Source of the DNA: Apiospora phragmitis
Taxonomy: Eukaryota > Ascomycota > Sordariomycetes > Amphisphaeriales > Apiosporaceae
Length of the DNA stretch: 64,000 nt
Reading direction: 5' to 3'
Assembly: GCA_038363925.1 (NCBI GenBank)
Contig: JAQQWL010000004.1
Coordinates: 1,054,001 to 1,118,000, forward strand
The translations under genes were made by a program, and so were the position numbers. Shown piece by piece: positions 37,601 to 48,738 of this stretch; the stretch's first letter is position 1; the number at the start of each line of letters is the position of its first letter. The notes under the pieces were generated by a model, which had not been told where the DNA came from, searched no databases, and saw nothing but the letters and a program-made list of their open reading frames with translations.

Positions 37601-40600
37601 GCAGCTGCTTCGTGATGTTGTACTCGATTTCTCCCAACTCTATGCGCTGACCATTAAGCTTGACCTGGTTGTCACGCCGTCCCAGGCAGTCAAGACTGCC
37701 ATCAGGATTGAACTTGGCAATGTCACCAGTCCTGTAAAATCGTCGTGGTTCACTAAGCGACCCCTGGGGAGCCCACGACAGACCGCTGATGAAAGAGACC
37801 TCTGTCTTGGTAGGCTCCTTCAGGTACCCTCGCCCCACGATCGGGCCTTCGATAAGCAGCTCGCCGACTTCGCCGAACGGAAGAAGCTTATTTGGTTCCT
37901 CCAGGTCCACCACCCAAAGCTTGCAGTTTACTGGCCATCCAATGTTGGCACCGGTAGCTTCCCTCTGGAGTGGCTTACTGGAAGTGCATTGTATAGAACA
38001 CTCACTCGGGCCGTACGTATTGAAGAGGTCTATCTTCCCACCCCACGATTCGATGATGTCTTTGGTGAGGCTTTCACCACCAAGAACCAGGGTACGAAGA
38101 CAAGGAACATTCTCAGGGTTGAGCATACGACCAACAGTCGGTGTCAAGTCTGCCCAATTCACCCCCATCCGTCGCATGGCACCTGGCAGGTCGTTGAGGC
38201 GTTCTTCATCTGATGGTATACAGACGCATCCACCATACATAGGGATGATGGTGTTCTCCTCAATGGCGACATCGAAGCTGAAACTTGCGAACTGGATTGC
38301 ACGTGTAGAGGGACCAACACTGAGAATCTCCGAGTTCGTCCGGGAGGTGGTACAGAGTGACCGATGCTCCAGTATGGATCCTTTCGGCGTGCCTGTAGAA
38401 CCGGAGGAATAGACTATCCAAGCTGCGTTGGAGGGCGACACGTCGATACGAGTACTTCCTGGTCGAGGTGGCAGGGAATCCAACATCAGCTGGTCGACTG
38501 CGATGACATGGGGGACCAAGTCGATATTGGCAGCATGCTTGCTGGATGCAACGATCACTAGTGCCTCAGTATCGGCAACGATCTTCTCGTGCCGAGCTCG
38601 TGGGTGTGCCATATCTAGCGCGACGCAGCAGCCGCCAGCCTTGAGAATAGCATGGATAGCAATTGTAGCCCAAGCACTCTTTTCGAAGGCGAATGGAACT
38701 ATCTTCTCGGGGCCTATTCCAAGGCCGACAAGAACCCCTGCGAGGCGATCTGAATACTTATTCGCCTGGCAATACGTCAATTGCGCATCCCATGAGTCAA
38801 TCATGAGAGCCTCAGGTTGTCTCCGAGCTTGGTCTTCGATCATCCAGTGCATGCACTGTTCTAGAGGTTCGACGTCAGGATTAAAGCCTGTAGGAACGAG
38901 GAAATCGAGAGGTATATCGATGTCCAGATCTGAAAGACGACGGGTAGCATTTTCGTCATTGATGAGAAGCTTCAAGATGTGTTCCAGTGTCTGGATCAAG
39001 ATGGCAGTCTTCTTGGAACTCAGGAGGTTCTTATCGAACCCAGCGCGGACCTGGACCTCACCCTGACCAAGGATGCATTCTAGTAGTAGGCCGAAGTTGA
39101 GCATGTCCCCAGTGTTGCGCGACTCGTCATGCTGGAAGAGAGTTGAGTTGATTTCGACTGCAGGCTGTACAACAAGGATGTTGTGGAAGGCGATTGCGCC
39201 AGCAGCCTCATCGCTAGCTTTGCGGATGTGTTGCAAGCCTGTTAACTGATAAGGGATCATGTCGAGGTACTGCTTCTGGACTCTAGACAGGAAGGTGGAC
39301 ACGTTCTCATCCTTTTCAATGGAGATTCGAACTGGTACTGTGCCGAGGCATGGACCAAGGCATTCGTGTACGCCAGGAAGTCCCATGTCACGGCCAGACT
39401 GCGTCGAGCCCATGAGAACGTCGTCTGTGTTGCCGACATGGGAGAGCACAAGTGCCCATGCGGCTCGTATGACGATGGATGTGGTGTGCTTGGACGTAGT
39501 GCGTGGCAGACTGATATTCCGAGTGATATAGTTTGTGACTGACGGCTCATACGTATCATCAAACTGGGGAAACAAAGGGGCCTTAAAACCGGCGAACTGT
39601 GATGCCCAAAAGTCTTTGCCGTCCTGGGTGTCCTTGTCCATAAGATACTTGATGAACTGGTTGTACTGCAAGGTATCCGGGAGGGGGTCTTCATTGTAAG
39701 CCATTTCAATCCGGCGAAGAGCGTCTTGGTTCATGTGACCGTCGGTGATGGCATGGTGGACGGTCCATACCAAGTATTGGCTTCCACTGGGCTCCTGGAT
39801 GATGGCGAACCGGTTCAGAGGATCGCCATAACTCATATGATTGCTCTTGTCTCGGGCAAGATAGGCGACCAGATCCTCGTTATGAGCAATATCCGGGAGC
39901 TCATCATCGGTCATGACAACCTGACAAGTCCCCAACCCTTTGATATGAACAATTCTCGTGCGCATAATAGGGTACGCTTCGGCCACCGCCTCAATGGCAC
40001 CCTCTAACGCGGGAATGTCGACGTCATCGGGGAGTTTCAGAACCTCTTGCAGCAGATAAGCTTCCGGTGAATTTATATTCTCGGCCATCATGCCTTCGAC
40101 AGTAGCCGTGGTAGGGTATACATCTTCCACCCTACCAACGGGTATGCGATACGTCTTTTTGAGTAGATCACGGATAGAGCGAAATGTACTGGGACCTCCG
40201 ATAAGCTCGAAAGGGTCAATATCATCAAGTTGATGACAAGACGTCGCAGCGTCAGTTCCTGTGATTACTTGGGCCAACTCGGCCAAGCTCGAGTGCTGGA
40301 AGATGTCTGCGACAGTGAGATGAAAGTTGTGATTGGCAGCTTCAGAAACCAGTCTCATGGCCGAGACCGAATCCCCACCGAGGGAGAAGAAGCCATCTTG
40401 CCGATGGATGGAGTCTTGTGGAATGCGAAGAATAGAAGCCCAAATGTTACTCAGTGCTACCTCGACTTCCCCGAAGGGCTCTTCCACACGGCCATCATTC
40501 TGGAATGTGGATCCGGTAAACTGATTGAGTTTGTCTATTGGTAAGGCCTTTGCGAAGGCTTGAAGACCCTTCCGGTTGGTTTTGCCTGTTGACCCCAAAG

Positions 40601-42997
40601 GTATGGATATGAGCGGCAATATGAAGTTTGGCACCATGTAGGAAGGGAGAGTGGCAACCAGGGTCTTGTGTAGTTGGAACACGAAATCTTGGACCTGCGG
40701 GTTCGCGGGTACAAGATTGATACCAGACGTTTCCTGGGCTGTGGTAAGACTGGGAAGCGTGATGAAAGCGGCGAGCATCTGTTTAGGGCGCTCATCATCA
40801 CCAATGAGGATCTTGTCAACAACGACATTGGCATCAGCCGGGAGTTCCTGTTTGATCTTTGCCTCGATATGTCCAGCTTCAAGCCGAACACCATGAATCT
40901 TGATCTGCTATAGCATTAGTACCAAGACTGACTGTGATGATGATTGCTCTTACCTGAGTATCGCGACGTCCGATAAAGATAAGTGAGCCATCAGGCTTTT
41001 GCTGGACAAGATCACCCGTTCTGTAGAGGCGACCATAGGCCCGTTGAGGAAATGCATCCTTGAGCCACTGCGGCGCTTCAATGAAAGTTTCTTGCGTCTT
41101 GGCTGGGTTCTTCAGATAGCCATCAGCGAGAATATTGCCTTCAACGACCAGTTCACCAACAGCGCCAATTGGCAACAATACGTTGGGATCGGAACTTTGC
41201 GTAACCCACAGAGCAGATCCCATGTTGGTGCCGATAACGGAGCCCTTGTCGCCGCGAGCCTTCCTTGCAGAACTTGCTCGAGAAGTGCACTCAGCAGGTC
41301 CGTAAGAATTGTAAAGTCTGATTCTATCAGCCCAGAGTTCAATGAACTCGTCTGTCATAGCTTCGCCACCTGTGACCAAGACCTGCAGGGTAGGTACGGT
41401 TTCGGGATCCAGGAATTGAGCAACAGTAGGCGTCGTCACCAGGTGATTAACGCGCATCCGACGGATCGCCCCAACCAAATCATTCATTTTCTCGTGGTCA
41501 GAGGGGACGCAGAGGGTACCACCAAAGGAAAGTGTGGTGAATATATCAGTGATGGATATATCGAACGTAAAAGCGGAAAAGGCGAGGACTCGACTTTCAC
41601 TACTGTTTGATTCGCGTGGCCCATGAGCCAAGATATTGGTGCAAGCCGCAGAGTGCGAACATATTATTCCTTTCGGGACGCCCGTAGAGCCCGAAGTGAA
41701 GATCACATAGGCCGGACTGCTTGGGTCGACTGGGGCGAGCTCAACGTCGAGGACGGGGAGAGCCTCGAAGAAGGCTGCATCAATCACGAGGGCCTCGGCG
41801 TCGTGTTGTTGGAATCGGTGCTCATATTTCTGAGAGCAGACGGCAAAATCAGCATCACAAGCCTGCAGCAGACGAGCTGTATCCTCGGGTTGGTGTGCTG
41901 GGTCGAACGGGACGAATGCCGCTCCCGTCTTTAATATGGCCAATAGCGTAGGGACAACCAAGGGGTTCTTGTTGAACATAAACGGTATAACCTTGCCCGG
42001 CTTGGCTCCATGTGCACAAATGAGCAGTTTTGCCAGCTTGTCCGACATGTCGCTTAACTCTTGATAAGAAAAGGACATACCCATTCCGCATACAGCCTCA
42101 GCAGATGGGGTCTCCTCGCAACTGTGTGCAATAAGATCGTGAAGGCATTGCCCTGAGGGCGGCGGTAGATCTTTGTTCCACGCCATAATCTGTGAGAGGT
42201 CGCTGCTGCTGACAGTGCTGAGTGATCCTACTGGTTTGGTCGCATTTGAAGGTTCGGCGAGCTGCAGGACCATGTGCTCGAAAGTGCCCAGGATGCGCTG
42301 CATCTCATCCCGGCCGACACAAGACAGGTCGAAGAAGGCCTGGACATTGATGCCAACCCTGGTTGGGGTAACCTCGACGTTCATTACCCTGTCTAAAGGG
42401 GTCGAGTTTGAGCTTGGCGCATCTCCTTCGATGACCAGTTGGTTGTCATACTTGGTCGCGTTGAGCATATCGGGCCCCAGTTGCCCGATGCTTTCAAGTG
42501 AAATTGCCTTTCCGTAATGGGGACGAACCTCGCGTGACGAGAACGAATCTAGAATCTCTTGCACAAGCTGATTGGGTTGATAACAGAAACGGAAGGGTGC
42601 CGCCGGAATCGACTGCTCATCCTCGTCGCCCTCAGGCTGATCTTGTTCGTGGTTCATCATCGCCAAACCGAACACCACATCCTCGGCATCGGAGTAGTGA
42701 ACGTGCACAAGAGCCCACGCCGTTAGAGCAATAACTCTGACTGAAGCTTGAGAGGGAAATTTGCCCTGGAATCTGATCTTCCGCCGTACCAAAGTATCTG
42801 GTGTCGGCGCTGACGATAGATTTACCCGGCGGGGGAAGGCCGGTGGCGGCGCACTACACGCAGTCATGATAAGTTTCGCCTGTGTGTCTAAGAGTGAGTT
42901 TCAAGAACCGCTGGGATACTTACTCCGCGAGATATTGTTGCCAAGATTCCATAATGGAGTCAGTGGAAGCACTTGAAGGAGGTGTAGACGCAGACAT
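28613..42997 (-). CDS. Four-module non-ribosomal peptide synthetase, HC-toxin/apicidin-synthetase-like, with a frame break in the terminal epimerization domain
   Basis: It assembles a tetrapeptide on carrier domains in the cytosol. I infer seven exons; introns are 42854-42923, 40905-40953, 34119-34168, 33264-33317, 32604-32661 and 31702-31761. The start at 42997 gives MSASTPPSSAS and joins to a typical YLADAPPP N-terminus. Total is about 4680 residues. Domains by approximate residue: partial C (15-235, no HHxxxDG); A1 (FTSGSTG near 409); T1 (GGDSVSAM, 834); C (HHAITDG, 1041); A2 (1494); T2 (GGDSITAM, 1914); C (HHALYDG, 2184); A3 (2641); T3 (3068); C (HHSLYDG, 3270); A4 (3730); T4 (GGDSILAM, 4147); E (HHLVVDLVSW, 4339; TVGWFT; SINYLG). 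My hand-aligned specificity codes (nine positions before the invariant Lys) are DITVVGSSR, DVEDVGTIQ, DAAFVGGVF and DVMFVGGIA; substrates cannot be assigned. The frame changes at a G run (29776-29779) inside the E domain. No thioesterase, reductase or terminal C domain follows. A Ser/Pro-rich linker of about 70 residues separates T2 from the next C. Confidence 0.9.
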
Positions 42998-44579
42998 CGC
43001 ATGGAGCTTGTAGGGGGTGGCCGTGATGCGGCGAGAAGGAAATAGTACAAGTGGATGCTGGAAACTGTTATATCCAGCGATATGGTGGTCTGCGTCGTTC
43101 TGCGAATGATCGGATATGGCAGCCTGTTCACGTCAGTATATTAAGGGTATCTAAACCGACCTATGTGGATGTAGTGGCGATGGGACTGATTCAACCAGCT
43201 GGCTGGTTACTCTGAAGTCAAGAGGGATATGGTACAGGCTCAATAAGGGACGGTGCGATCATAAGGATCAGGAATGGCAAGTTTCGAAGCCAGCAGAGAG
43301 AACAGGGCAAAAGAAGCAAACGTTGAACGGCGATGATGTCGGGTCTTGGATGACGGCGAGTATATGATTAGATCCTTCACTGTTGCATACATGCCTATCT
43401 AGCCTACCTAGGCTATTGAACGGATGCGCGCGTATCATATGACCTATACAACGCGACATGGTAGGTACGACTGTACGACCAAATTCCATATCGATCCAGG
43501 TGTCAGTCGAAGCATGTTGAGCAGTGCTCATGATGCTGTCAAGCTCTATCGCGCTTAGAGCGTGGACCACGAGGTTTCAGCCTTCCTGGGGTAGACACCC
43601 ACAGCAGGGGTTCTCGTCGGTTGCTGGCGCTCATCTCTGGCGTCCTGACTATTGTTGAACCGGATTGGAGATATGACATGACTCGATTGTATGTAGCAAT
43701 CGGCTTGGACCCTGAGAGCCCAACCGAGACATGCCCGAGTATCGGAACATGGTGTGTGTTGAGTTGTGTTCAGTTGGCATAACGTGTTGAAAAGAAGTGG
43801 AGGACAGCGACAAGCTTTTCGACAGGCTTACTCCCTGAGGGCAGTTGCTAATTACAGTAGCAGCCAGGCACGGCACGTGGGTTCGTTGCCTGCCCCGTGC
43901 ATGTTCATTAGAAAAGCTTAGTGGTAGTGGATTACCTAGAAATGTGAGTACCCCTCCTGCACTCCAACCCTCCAGGGCGCTGTCAAGGGTTGCCTACCCC
44001 AGCTTCTTCGACCCTCCCTCCAGGAACACCTCCAATTGAACGAATCATGTTTTGCCAGCGTCCTCATTTACCAGAAAGGTCAATTTCACGATCTATGTGG
44101 AACAAAACCAACGTTAAACTACGGGCCATTTCCTCTTTCGTCGCATAGTAAGCACCCGAAGCGGCCTTGTGGGACAGTTTCTGGTCCTGGGACTTAGCAA
44201 GGTTCTTAATACGACATGCCACGACTACCTTATACCCAGGAAAATGGAATCATGTCTAGGATCATGATGCGGGCCAAACAAGGCACTGGAAAGTCTGGCT
44301 GTAGCCACGATGCGAGCTCGACGGGGCACATGGAGTTATCCGGTCTTGCCTGATCACGCCTTGTTGCCTTTACGACTGTCGGGTTGTCCCAGCTCCTGTG
44401 GCACCTTGAGGAATCCCGTCAAGTCGCAAGTCACGAAGCCACACCCCAAGCACTGTCGAGCAATCTAGACTTCTTTGCGCCAGTGTCCTCGTTGATGTCC
44501 TCATCTTGGGGCTCCATCTGATCTGCCATCGTTTCTGATCGACAACAGCACTGGTTCAGCGACCTCCCGATTTGACAGG
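42998..44579. promoter_or_regulatory. Divergent intergenic region between NRPS and MFS transporter
   Basis: These 1.58 kb separate two genes that are transcribed away from each other, so it should hold both promoters. No convincing gene lies in it; the longest frame (43268-43570, minus) has no recognisable domain. A palindromic CACGTG lies at 43874-43879. I found no exact copy of the ATCTCNCGNA tox-box known from HC-toxin promoters when reading by eye. Confidence 0.5.
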
Positions 44580-47315
44580 ATGTGGCCTATGTCGAATGCC
44601 CTCTACCCAGGGCTCGGGAATACAGCGGATCGTCCTCTGACCGCCGACAGCTGGAAGAGCCACCGCGGGAACCCGTTCGCCAAAGCCGGCTCTACGCATA
44701 CCAGATCTCGGCGCTCTTCGCGGCGCTTGTCGCAGCCTCGCCCCGCCGTCACTCCTGGCGAGCGTTCGTCTGAGGATTCGGGCAACGGTGCCGATCGCCT
44801 CCGTATCTTGCTCAAGAGATCGCAGGACGCTCTGGGCGCCCTGACGACCAGCACCGAGGATGTCAACGGGCAGCCAGGTCCCAGCCATCAGAATGCTCGC
44901 CGTAATCGCAACTCCGCTCTGACTTTCGGCAGTAATGCCGACTCTGAGCAGTGGCAAGACCCGATGTGGAAGACGCTCTCGCGCCAGTCATCAGCCTTGA
45001 CGAGCTCGTCAAAAGACACGAACGGCAATCAGGTCGTAGCCGAACCAGACGTGATCCAAGAGTCCCCAAATTCAGCATCAGTTGTCCAACCGCGACAGGT
45101 GGAACCTCATGTTGCACACTCATCTGTTATCGAACACCGATCGAGCAGCGCTGAAGAGAAAGAACTGGTGGTGGAGCCATCTTCAGATATAATCCCAGTC
45201 GTGGCGTCGCCACCTGGTAGCTCTGCCGATAGCCAAACAGCGGACCAGACGTCTGTCACGCTTGTGAAAACGAACACTTGGTTGTCTCAAGTGGTTTCTA
45301 GCTCTACTGGAGAATACGGCCATGATCTCAATTCCGCACAGGACGGACACACCGACTCAGTCACTGCTCCACTGTCGCAGGTCTCTGAGAGTCTTCAAAG
45401 CTGCCAGCGCGGAAAGACACAGGACGTGTGTGGGAAATCTGGGACCATGGCTATTGCAGCCAGTGTTACCACCGAGGAGGCTAGTGATGATGATTCCCAT
45501 GAAGGGCTGCATAGTCTATATGACGAGAAGCTAGAAGATGTTATTGCATCGAAGGAAAAGGCCAAACGCCAGGAGAAGGTCGTAAAGTTTGATCAGATCG
45601 ACGAGAAGACCAAAGAGTCATCGTTTTCAGGAGACCCCGAAAAGGCCGAGGCCGACCGTGCAACACCTGCGACACCAGAGGCCCCAGGCATGTACGGTCT
45701 GCCCCTATTCGCCTTGACCGCGGCGTTGTCCATGGCGGTCTTCTTGGTAGCCATGGATGTTAACGTCATCGCCACCGCAGTACCACATATCACGGGCGAG
45801 TTCCGATCGCTAGAAGATGTCGGCTGGTATGGATCCGCGTTTTTGATGACGACTTGTGGGTTCCAAGTTCTGTTCGGGCGTATCTACACCATCTTCCCTG
45901 CCAAGTGGACCTTTGTCTCAGCAATTCTCGTCTTTCTCGCCGGCAGTCTCGTGGCGGCTCTGGCCTCTAGCTCTCCGATTTTCATCGTGGGTCGCGCCAT
46001 TCAGGGCATGGGCACCTCGGGCATCCTCTCCGGCGGTCTCATCATTATCGCCCAGGTCGTGCCACTGCGAATGCGTTCGTTCATTGGTGGTGCTATCGGT
46101 GCCATGGAAGGTGTCGCCATGATTTCTGCTCCCGTCCTTGGCGGCGTCTTGACCGACAAGCTCAGCTGGCGATGGTGCTTTTACATCAACTTGCCCATCG
46201 GCGGCTTCGTCTTGATTGTCGTCTTTCTCTTCCTGCGGATTCCCGAGGGGAACCGACCGAAGATCGCGGAGAAGTCCACCTTTCTTCAAACGTTGTATCA
46301 GCTCGACGTCATTGGGGCTGCTTTGCTCATGCCGCCCATTATATGTCTACTGCTGGCATTGCAGGACGCAGGTGAGTCTCATCTGGTTTTAGTACACACA
46401 TGAAGCAGTTGCTAAATGAAATTCCGTAGGTACTGGGCAGTCCTGGAATAACCCCCAAGTGATTGGCCTACTTGTCACGTCAATTGTTCTCTTCGCCGTC
46501 TTTGCTTACTCCCAGCACCGTCACGCAGATGTTGCCATGATTCCTTTCCGTATCATCAAGCAGCGGTCTGTGCTAGCTGGCTTCTGGTACATCTTATGCA
46601 CCTCCAGTGCCTTGGTCATCATGACCTACTTCCTGCCGCTGTGGTTCCAAGTCGTTAAGGGCGCCTCTCCTATCCAGTCGGGCGTGGGACTGCTACCCAT
46701 GTTGCTGGGCGTCATTTTCTGCGTCATCATCAGCGGTTTCCTGGTATCCTGGCTCGGCTATTACACCCCCTTCATGCTGCTGGGCACCGTCCTGATGTCG
46801 ATCGGAGCCGGCCTCTTGACCACCATCACCCCGGACACCCCAAGGTGCTGCTCGTCCTCTTCCCTGTGCTATTCGGCGCCGGCATCGGCGTGGGCTTCCA
46901 GCAGCCCATCATCGGCTGCCAGGCGGCCCTGCCCAAGGAGGACATCCCCGTGGGCACCTCGATTATCGTGTTCGGCCAGACAATCGGGGCGGCCGTGGTG
47001 CTGTCGGCGGGCGACTCGGTCTTCCAGACCCGGCTCACGGCCAACATCAAGGAGTACCTCGGCATCAGCCTCGAGAACTCGGCCCAGATCCTGCAGGCGG
47101 GGCCGAACTCGGTCGTGAGCATGCTTGCGCCGGAGCAGCTGCCCGTCCTCGTCGCGGCGGTCAACAAGACCATGGACCAGGTCTTTTACGTCTCGCTGGT
47201 CATGGCCGCGCTGTCGGTGTTCGGGGCGTTGGGGATGGAGTGGCGGTCGGTCAAGAACCCCAACAAGGAGAAGAGCAAAGACACTCGCAGCAGAATCTCG
47301 TCTTGGCTCCTGTAA
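44580..47315 (+). CDS. MFS transporter, 14-TM DHA2 type, with a long N-terminal extension and a frame break
   Basis: This is a plasma-membrane drug:H+ antiporter-type exporter, the likely efflux pump for the cluster product (compare TOXA of HC-toxin). One intron is at 46372-46429 (donor GTGAGT, joining LQDA to GTGQSWNN). Fourteen hydrophobic segments are visible: seven before the intron, starting at GLPLFALTAALSMAVFLVAM, and seven after. Family motifs include GRAIQGMGTSG, a motif-C-like EGVAMISAPVLGG and WRWCFYINLPIGG. At the C run 46838-46841, between TM11 (ending GAGLLTTITPD) and TM12 (LLVLFPVLFGAGIGVGF), the frame changes by one base; the rest is read in another frame to the stop at 47315. 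About 375 hydrophilic, Ser-rich residues precede TM1, unusual for the family. An internal Met with a good context at 45447 is a possible alternative start, but the frame upstream stays open for 289 codons. Confidence 0.85.
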
Positions 47316-47799
47316 CGTTGGTTTGCTTTCGATTATCTCTACATGTAACCCCAACATTTCTTTTCCGCGCTCGTTTCAATCTGGTGGAGGGTTGTGCATA
47401 CCAACCAAGGAGTCGGGGGATCTAGTTTGAATTTTATGCAAAATGGTAACTCTCTCTACTACGAGAGTCTCGGGATTGTTTCTAGATTTACATACATACA
47501 TACTTAGCAACAAATCCACTATTATATTTTACTATTACCAAAAGGCAATTACTCCGCCTGTCGTTGAACATTGGAGACCTGTTGAACAAAAATGCAGTCG
47601 TGAGCCGACATTTACATATGGGCTTTTTATAATATGTCTGTATTCCAAATCAACCATAATCTATCTAGCCTATTTATTACGAGTGCCTCGTCACCGTATT
47701 CTCAATTAATTTGCGCGGTCCGTTATCCTAGCAGTTGAGGCATCTACTCAACACCTCATAGTCCTTCTACGTGACTAATTAAATCAGATAGACACACAT
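47316..47799. other. Convergent 3' intergenic region
   Basis: This 484-bp gap lies between the MFS stop and the stop of the minus-strand thioesterase-like gene. It is moderately AT-rich from 47500 on, as expected for two 3' untranslated regions. I see no gene or repeat in it. Confidence 0.5.
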
Positions 47800-48738
47800 C
47801 TATAGCATACAGTCTCGAACGAACTGCATACCATTCTGGACCACCTCCTCGACTTCCTCGGCGCTCAATATGGTAGCTGCCTCCTTCCTGTCCTCCTTAC
47901 CCCCCAATTCCTTTTCGTCGCCGCCCGAGAGCAGCAGCAACCCCGCCGCATCAAACACCTTAGCCGGCGCCACCGTCGCCCGCCCAGCCTTGAAGACGTA
48001 CTTGGACACCAAGATAGCAAACACCTTCCTCCGCAACTTGTCCTCTTTCAGCACGGCATTCGGCCCACCGGGGAGTCCACAAACAGCGCCGGCGTCGCCG
48101 CGCCGCGGGGACACGAAGTACGTCACCGTGTAGAGGGCCTTGTCGGTCCAGGCCAGCACCTGCGACGCGACGGCGTACGCCTGCAGGGGCCTAATCTCGC
48201 GCAGGAATTTGCACTGCGTGCCCGCGAGGACGAACAGAGCACCACCGCGCGCCGCGAGCGCGTCGCTGAGCATCGAGGTCAGCAGCGCGGCGCGCGAGAC
48301 GTCGGCGTCGGCGAAGAAGGTGCTGTTGGACTTGTGCATGTTGAGGTCGAGGTCCAGGGGGATGGCGCGGGAGGATGTGGTGTGGTGGCGGAAGAGGGGA
48401 GGGTGCGCCGCCGCCATCGCGGCTGCTGCTGCTGCTGCTTCTTCTCCCGGCGCTGTTGCTACAGCATTGCTTGGCTGCTTCCTGGCTTTGCCACTACGGT
48501 GACCAAAGAGGCGCGGAGCGAAAAGACGGCCGAGCGAGGGGAGAAGACGCAGCGAGTGGGCCAGGGGCAGCGCCTTGAGGTTCGCGGCGGCGAAACCGAG
48601 CACACTGGCCAGGGCGGCGAGCTCCCAGTAGGACAATAGCTGCAGTCGCCGCACCAGGGCCAACACGCACTCGGGCACCTCCATAGGGAGGAGGCTCCTT
48701 TCGTCTAGGAACTTGTGGACGACTGAGATTCTATCCAT
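47800..48738 (-). CDS. THEM6-like (thioesterase-superfamily, hotdog-fold) protein
   Basis: This is an intronless 312-residue protein. An N-terminal hydrophobic stretch (SYWELAALASVLGFAAANL, about residues 35-54) suggests membrane anchoring. The centre reads IPLDLDLNMHKSNSTFFADADVSR, recognisable in parts as the hotdog-fold thioesterase-like pattern xDxDxNxHxxNxxY found in the fungal and animal THEM6 group. Later FVLAGTQCKFLREIRPLQ and VLAWTDKALYTVTYFV fit the following strands. A polyalanine run near residues 100-110 is coded by the GCT/GCC repeat at 48422-48445. In a pathway with a dedicated fatty-acid synthase it could release or edit an acyl chain; this role is inference. It lies between the transporter and the FAS alpha gene, convergent with the transporter. 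Catalytic activity of THEM6-type proteins is poorly defined. Confidence 0.7.
   Translation of the reverse strand: MDRISVVHKFLDERSLLPMEVPECVLALVRRLQLLSYWELAALASVLGFAAANLKALPLAHSLRLLPSLGRLFAPRLFGHRSGKARKQPSNAVATAPGEEAAAAAAAMAAAHPPLFRHHTTSSRAIPLDLDLNMHKSNSTFFADADVSRAALLTSMLSDALAARGGALFVLAGTQCKFLREIRPLQAYAVASQVLAWTDKALYTVTYFVSPRRGDAGAVCGLPGGPNAVLKEDKLRRKVFAILVSKYVFKAGRATVAPAKVFDAAGLLLLSGGDEKELGGKEDRKEAATILSAEEVEEVVQNGMQFVRDCML
48422..48445. repeat. GCT trinucleotide repeat (polyalanine-coding)
   Basis: A run of consecutive GCT units on the plus strand lies inside the thioesterase-like gene and encodes alanines on the minus strand. It does not break the frame here. Confidence 0.8.

Noticed and set aside
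43268..43570. 100-codon minus-strand frame in the NRPS/MFS intergenic region
   Set aside because: No domain, no intron context and no support from codon use; treated as non-coding.
42998..44579. Search for the HC-toxin tox-box ATCTCNCGNA in cluster promoters
   Set aside because: No exact match was seen by eye in this region, 55653-56391 or 60653-61500; partial matches had two or more differences.
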